Assembly: GCF_002220865.2 (NCBI RefSeq)
Contig: NZ_NHRJ02000020.1
Coordinates: 1-62,829, forward strand
DNA from: Paenibacillus xerothermodurans
Lineage (GTDB): Bacteria > Bacillota > Bacilli > Paenibacillales > NBRC-103111
Direction of reading: 5' to 3'
Length of the DNA: 62,829 nucleotides
Shown here: positions 57,745 to 62,829 of the stretch, in pieces
How positions within the stretch are numbered: position 1 is the first letter of the stretch
How the letters are laid out: each line of letters starts with the position of its first letter
Translations under genes and position numbers: made by a program
Notes under the pieces: model-generated
Databases searched by the model: none
What the model saw: the letters and a program-made list of their open reading frames with translations, nothing else
Told to the model about the DNA's origin: nothing

Positions 57745-58107
57745 GTGGACAAATTAATGATGAACGGCATGCAATTCTATGGGTTTCATGGTGTTTTCCC
57801 TGAGGAGAATAAACTGGGCCAGCGCTATCAGGTGGATGTGGAACTGCATTTGCCGCTGCGCGAGGCCGGCACGCGGGATAACATGGAAGCTACGGTCAAT
57901 TACGCAGAGGCATACGAGCTGATCAAAGCTATTGTCGAACAAAAAGCGTTCAAGCTGATTGAAGCCTTAGCAGAATGTATTGCATCCGAGCTTCTTCGAA
58001 CTTATACTAGTATAAATGAAGTTACCGTGCGCGTGCTTAAACCACATCCGCCGGTGGCGATTTTTTTTGATGGCGTACAGGTTGAAATTCATAGAAAGCG
58101 GGCATAA
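57745..58107 (+). CDS. folB: Dihydroneopterin aldolase
   Basis: 120 residues from GTG, 12 bases after GAAAGG. Motifs FYGFHGVFPEENKLGQRY (~11-28, with active-site Glu), NYAEAYE (~52-58) and the C-terminal KPHPPV are typical. About 90 bases separate it from folP. Confidence 0.95.
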   Translation: MDKLMMNGMQFYGFHGVFPEENKLGQRYQVDVELHLPLREAGTRDNMEATVNYAEAYELIKAIVEQKAFKLIEALAECIASELLRTYTSINEVTVRVLKPHPPVAIFFDGVQVEIHRKRA

Positions 58108-58113
58108 AATTTG

Positions 58114-58617
58114 ATGGGCTTAACGCCGCCATTTTACGCATATATAGCCCTCGGCTCCAATATCGGGGACCGTGAGCGGTTTTTGTTGCAGGCCATACGA
58201 CAGCTGGATGCGCAGGGCAGTATTAAGGTGTCGGCGCAATCCAACATATACGAAACCGAGCCCGTCGGCGTGACCGATCAGGACTCTTTTCTGAATATGG
58301 TGATTGAAGTGGTCACCACGCTCGAGCCATTGGAGCTGCTGCAGGTGATGCAAAGCGTGGAGCAGAGTCTCGGACGTACGCGCGAGGTGCGATGGGGCCC
58401 GAGAACCATTGATTTGGATCTGCTGTTGTTCGAGGACATACGGTTGAGCGAGCCGCAGTTAACTTTACCGCATCCGCGGATGATGGAGCGAGCCTTCGTA
58501 CTTGTGCCGTTGGCTGAAATCGTGCAATCACATCATTCTCAGCAGTCTGCCGAATGGACGGCGCTGGCTGAGAGGTTTAACGGAAAGGAAGGCATTACCC
58601 TATGGAAAAGAACATAA
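58114..58617 (+). CDS. folK: 6-hydroxymethyl-7,8-dihydropterin pyrophosphokinase (HPPK)
   Basis: 167 residues from ATG 58114 (TTG 58111 directly before is an alternative). ALGSNIGDR (~11-19), ETEPVG (~47-52) and WGPRTIDLDLLLFED (~93-107) are the HPPK signatures. The 3' end overlaps yazB by 16 bases. Confidence 0.95.
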   Translation: MGLTPPFYAYIALGSNIGDRERFLLQAIRQLDAQGSIKVSAQSNIYETEPVGVTDQDSFLNMVIEVVTTLEPLELLQVMQSVEQSLGRTREVRWGPRTIDLDLLLFEDIRLSEPQLTLPHPRMMERAFVLVPLAEIVQSHHSQQSAEWTALAERFNGKEGITLWKRT

Positions 58618-58811
58618 TTGCTCAGCGCATCCGCGCCTTTCGCAAGCTAAAGGGGTTCACACAGAACGAGTTGGCTGATCAATTGGATGTTTCTATTGCG
58701 ATACTCGGCGCCATCGAAAGGGGCACGCGTAAGCCCGACGCGAAGATCATTGCAAAAATATCTGAAGTATTGGGAATCGACCCCGAAGAACTTTTACCAG
58801 TTGCAAAATAA
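58602..58811 (+). CDS. yazB: Small XRE-family HTH protein YazB
   Basis: 69 residues. A Cro/C1-type helix-turn-helix occupies nearly the whole protein (IRAFRKLKGFTQNELADQLDV, then LGAIERGTRKPD). Starts inside folK (Shine-Dalgarno GGAAAGG and AAGG). B. subtilis yazB has the same position; its target is unknown. Confidence 0.92.
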   Translation: MEKNIIAQRIRAFRKLKGFTQNELADQLDVSIAILGAIERGTRKPDAKIIAKISEVLGIDPEELLPVAK

Positions 58812-58831
58812 CTTCAGAAAGGAGTGAAATC

Positions 58832-59848
58832 ATGTTAAAAATTGGAACTGTTGAAGCGCCTAATAAAGTTGTACTGGCTCCAATGGCCGGGGTGTGTAAT
58901 CCGGCTTTTCGTTTGATTGCCAAGGAGTTCGGCGTTGGTCTTGTATGTGCGGAGATGGTTAGCGATAAAGCGATTTTGCACGGAAACTCTCGCACCTTGG
59001 ATATGCTGTACGTGGATGAGCGTGAGAAACCGCTAAGTTTGCAAATTTTCGGCGGGGATACGGAGACCTTGGTGGAAGCAGCTAAATATGTCGATCAAAA
59101 CACCAATGCTGATATTATTGACATCAATATGGGATGCCCGGTACCTAAAATCACTAAGTGTGATGCCGGTGCACGCTGGCTGTTAGATCCGCCAAAGATA
59201 GAGCAGATGATTTCCACTGTCGTAAAATCTGTGAGTAAACCGGTCACCGTCAAAATGCGGATAGGTTGGGACGACGAGCATGTATATGCTATACAAAACG
59301 CTAAAGCGGTCGAAAACGGCGGCGGTTCGGCAGTATCGGTGCATGGCAGAACCCGTGTACAAATGTATACCGGGCACGCGAACTGGGATATCATTAAGGA
59401 GGTAAAAGAAGCGGTTTCCATTCCGGTCATCGGCAACGGAGACGTATTCTCGCCGGAGGATGCCAAACGGATGTTGGATCACACGGGTGTGGACGGCGTT
59501 ATGATCGGCCGCGCCGCTTTGGGCAACCCTTGGATGTTGTATCGCACCATCCAGTATTTGGACAACGGTGAACTGCCTGCTGAGCCGACGGGCCAGGAGA
59601 AAATCCGCATCGCGCTGCTGCATATGGATCGGCTGGTTGCATTGAAGGGCGAGACTGTGGCTGTAAAAGAAATGCGCAAACATCTCGCATGGTATCTGAA
59701 GGGGCTGCCAGGCGCCGCACGCGTTAAGGACCAGATTATGGAACAAACGAAGCGGGACGCCATGGCGCAAGTGCTCCAGGATTTTGTGGCCTCGATGGAA
59801 GCAAAAGACGCGTCGGACCAGCATGAGAACGCACCGCTCGTGCATTAA
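58832..59848 (+). CDS. dusB: tRNA-dihydrouridine synthase DusB
   Basis: 338 residues, ATG after AGAAAGGAG. FMN TIM-barrel enzyme: LAPMAGVCNPAFR (~11-23), DINMGCPVPK (~92-101) with the catalytic Cys, MRIGW (~143) and GNGDVFSPEDA (~200-210). Reduces uridines in the tRNA D-loop. Position after yazB matches B. subtilis yacF. Confidence 0.95.
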   Translation: MLKIGTVEAPNKVVLAPMAGVCNPAFRLIAKEFGVGLVCAEMVSDKAILHGNSRTLDMLYVDEREKPLSLQIFGGDTETLVEAAKYVDQNTNADIIDINMGCPVPKITKCDAGARWLLDPPKIEQMISTVVKSVSKPVTVKMRIGWDDEHVYAIQNAKAVENGGGSAVSVHGRTRVQMYTGHANWDIIKEVKEAVSIPVIGNGDVFSPEDAKRMLDHTGVDGVMIGRAALGNPWMLYRTIQYLDNGELPAEPTGQEKIRIALLHMDRLVALKGETVAVKEMRKHLAWYLKGLPGAARVKDQIMEQTKRDAMAQVLQDFVASMEAKDASDQHENAPLVH

Positions 59849-59879
59849 AACAGATGAGTTTTCACTGATTTGGCTGAGA

Positions 59880-59908
59880 TTGACATTTGTATGGGGTTGC
59901 AATATAAT
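59880..59908 (+). promoter_or_regulatory. Sigma-A promoter of greA
   Basis: Perfect TTGACA and perfect TATAAT separated by exactly 17 bases; about 130 bases of 5' leader precede greA. Confidence 0.87.
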
Positions 59909-60040
59909 CATTCAATAGTCATTGCCGGAACACAACAGTCATCAGGGCTTTGATGGTTAATATATTAATTATTAGTGAATTCATAGTCGATGCTTCAGTT
60001 CGAAATATGAAAATCTTTCACATGACAGGGGATCGTTGTA

Positions 60041-60517
60041 ATGGCTGAAAAAGAAGTCATCCTGACGCAGGAAGGTTTAAAAAAACTCGAGGAAGAATTG
60101 GAACATCTCAAGTCCGTTAAGCGGCGCGAGGTTGCAGAGAGAATTAAAGTAGCGATTGGCTACGGTGATATAAGCGAGAACTCCGAATACGAAGATGCCA
60201 AGAACGAGCAGGCTTTTATCGAAGGCAGAATCATGACTTTGGAGAAAATGCTCCGTAACGCCCGGATTATTAACAATGAGGACGTCAGCACGGATACGGT
60301 TAGTGTCGGCGCCATCGTGACATTGAAGGATCTGGAGTTTGGCGATGTGGTGGAATATAACATTGTCGGCACTGCAGAATCCGATCCGCTGCAAAACAAG
60401 ATTTCAAATGAAAGCCCGGTTGGCAAGGCCATCTTGGGTAAAAGCAAAGGTTCGACAGTGGATGTCAGTGTGCCCGCCGGTGTCATTCAGTACGAAATTA
60501 TCGATATTAAGAAGTAA
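60041..60517 (+). CDS. greA: Transcription elongation factor GreA
   Basis: 158 residues, ATG after CAGGGG. The N-terminal coiled coil (~5-75) carries the acidic tip in [14 protein letters not shown] (~43-56), which stimulates RNA polymerase transcript cleavage. The C-terminal FKBP-like domain ends in [13 protein letters not shown] and the final strand. Own promoter and terminator. Confidence 0.96.
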   Translation: MAEKEVILTQEGLKKLEEELEHLKSVKRREVAERIKVAIGYGDISENSEYEDAKNEQAFIEGRIMTLEKMLRNARIINNEDVSTDTVSVGAIVTLKDLEFGDVVEYNIVGTAESDPLQNKISNESPVGKAILGKSKGSTVDVSVPAGVIQYEIIDIKK

Positions 60518-60549
60518 CTGCACACGGTATCCACCCCACACATTCAATA

Positions 60550-60575
60550 GAAGCTTCCTTCGGAAGCTTTTTTAT
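60550..60575 (+). terminator. Terminator after greA
   Basis: AAGCTTCC and GGAAGCTT form an 8-bp stem with loop TTC, then T6. Confidence 0.9.
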
Positions 60576-62312
<1,737 letters not shown>

Positions 62313-62343
62313 GGTGAATAGCCGCCTGCACTTGTTCTATGTG

Positions 62344-62384
62344 AAAAGCGCGTCTTGGTTCGTTCCAAGACTGCGCTTTTTTTG
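62344..62384 (+). terminator. Terminator after lysS
   Basis: AAAAGCGC(G)TCTTGG pairs with CCAAGACTGCGCTTTT and continues in T7. Confidence 0.9.
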
Positions 62385-62500
62385 TTATTAGGTAAGAATT
62401 ACCATTGCTTTTGTGTTTGCGCTTTGTTATATTACTTCTTGTCGCTTGCGGCCGGTCGCTTTTTATACATCATGGATGACAGCAAGTGATAAAAAAACAC

Positions 62501-62530
62501 TTGCAAAGAGGTAGTCGGATGTGGTATATT
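62501..62530 (+). promoter_or_regulatory. rRNA operon promoter
   Basis: TTGCAA and TATATT with 18-base spacing, within an AT-rich flank, ~200 bases before 16S. A shifted -10 TATTAT is possible. Confidence 0.65.
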
Positions 62531-62612
62531 ATAAAAGTCGCCGCTAAACGGACGACATGAATAGAGAAGCCAGCAGCGTCCAGTGTGACGTGGCTTTAAA
62601 ACCGCAATAAAT

Positions 62613-62634
62613 TGCCCTTTGAAAACTGAACAAC
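62613..62634 (+). promoter_or_regulatory. boxA antitermination element of the rrn leader
   Basis: CCTTTGAAAACTGAACAAC matches the conserved Firmicute rrn leader/spacer boxA segment bound by NusB-S10. Confidence 0.65.
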
Positions 62635-62728
62635 GAGTGAGTGTAAAATAAAGAGAATGAAAATTCTCGCTAGCATTAGTTTTTGAGCTTAAGACAAGCT
62701 TAGCTGATAGACCGCTGCTACGCAGCAC

Positions 62729-62829
62729 TTTATTGGAGAGTTTGATCCTGGCTCAGGACGAACGCTGGCGGCGTGCCTAATACATGCAAGTCGAGCGGAT
62801 CTCACCTTCGGGTGAGATTAGCGGCGGAC
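62729..62829 (+). rRNA. 16S ribosomal RNA, 5' end (partial)
   Basis: GAGAGTTTGATCCTGGCTCAG (27F primer region, ~62736) followed by GACGAACGCTGGCGGCGTGCC and the V1 hairpin with a TTCG loop. The gene continues beyond the window, opening a second rRNA operon in the same direction as the first. Confidence 0.97.

Overview
The window is a chromosomal housekeeping and sporulation block from an endospore-forming Firmicute. It most resembles Paenibacillus and relatives: gene order follows the Bacillus subtilis csfB-to-lysS region almost gene for gene, base composition is near 50% GC, and HU lies between mazG and rqcP, nadABC between ftsH and coaX, and greA before lysS. It is bounded by two rRNA operons in the same orientation. 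The 3' end of a 23S gene and a 5S gene open it; an rRNA promoter, boxA leader and the first ~100 bases of a 16S gene close it. I see no insertion sequence, prophage, CRISPR array, toxin-antitoxin pair or other accessory island. Species cannot be named from sequence alone.

Layout. 1-2300: rRNA end, a secreted protein with a 20-residue tandem repeat, and a decayed membrane-protein gene on the minus strand. 2350-9857: csfB/gin, yaaO, tmk, darA, yaaR, holB, ricT, yabA, trmN6, rsmI. 10.3-20.9 kb: abrB (the only confident minus-strand gene), a ywfO-like HD phosphohydrolase, tatD, yabE behind a c-di-AMP riboswitch, rnmV, ksgA, yabG, veg, sspF, ispE, purR, ridA, spoVG. 21.1-30.1 kb: glmU, rplY/ctc, pth, fin, mfd, prsA, spoVT. 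30.7-37.0 kb: yabM, mazG, hup, rqcP, yabP, yabQ, divIC, yabR. 37.1-46.2 kb: tRNA-Met, spoIIE, yabS, yabT, tilS, hpt, ftsH. 46.4-62.3 kb: nadABC, coaX, hslO, yacD, cysK, the folate cluster pabB-pabA-pabC-folP-folB-folK, yazB, dusB, greA, lysS.

The genes serve translation and tRNA/rRNA upkeep (tmRNA-independent: rsmI, ksgA, rnmV, pth, tilS, dusB, lysS, tRNA-Met, rqcP), replication and repair (holB, yabA, tmk, mfd), NAD and folate synthesis, proteostasis (ftsH, hslO, two PPIases) and sporulation (Fin and Gin anti-sigma proteins, SpoIIE, SpoVT, SpoVG, YabP/YabQ, YabG, SspF, YabT).

No wholly new system is evident. The most informative signals are regulatory: a Rex-type operator on the nadABC promoter; a tandem Spo0A operator on abrB and two further perfect 0A boxes before the neighbouring ywfO-like gene; a c-di-AMP riboswitch on yabE in the same window as the c-di-AMP receptor DarA; a sigma-H promoter at spoVG with the same spacing as in B. 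subtilis; and the absence of metS and prs from places where the syntenic block normally carries them.
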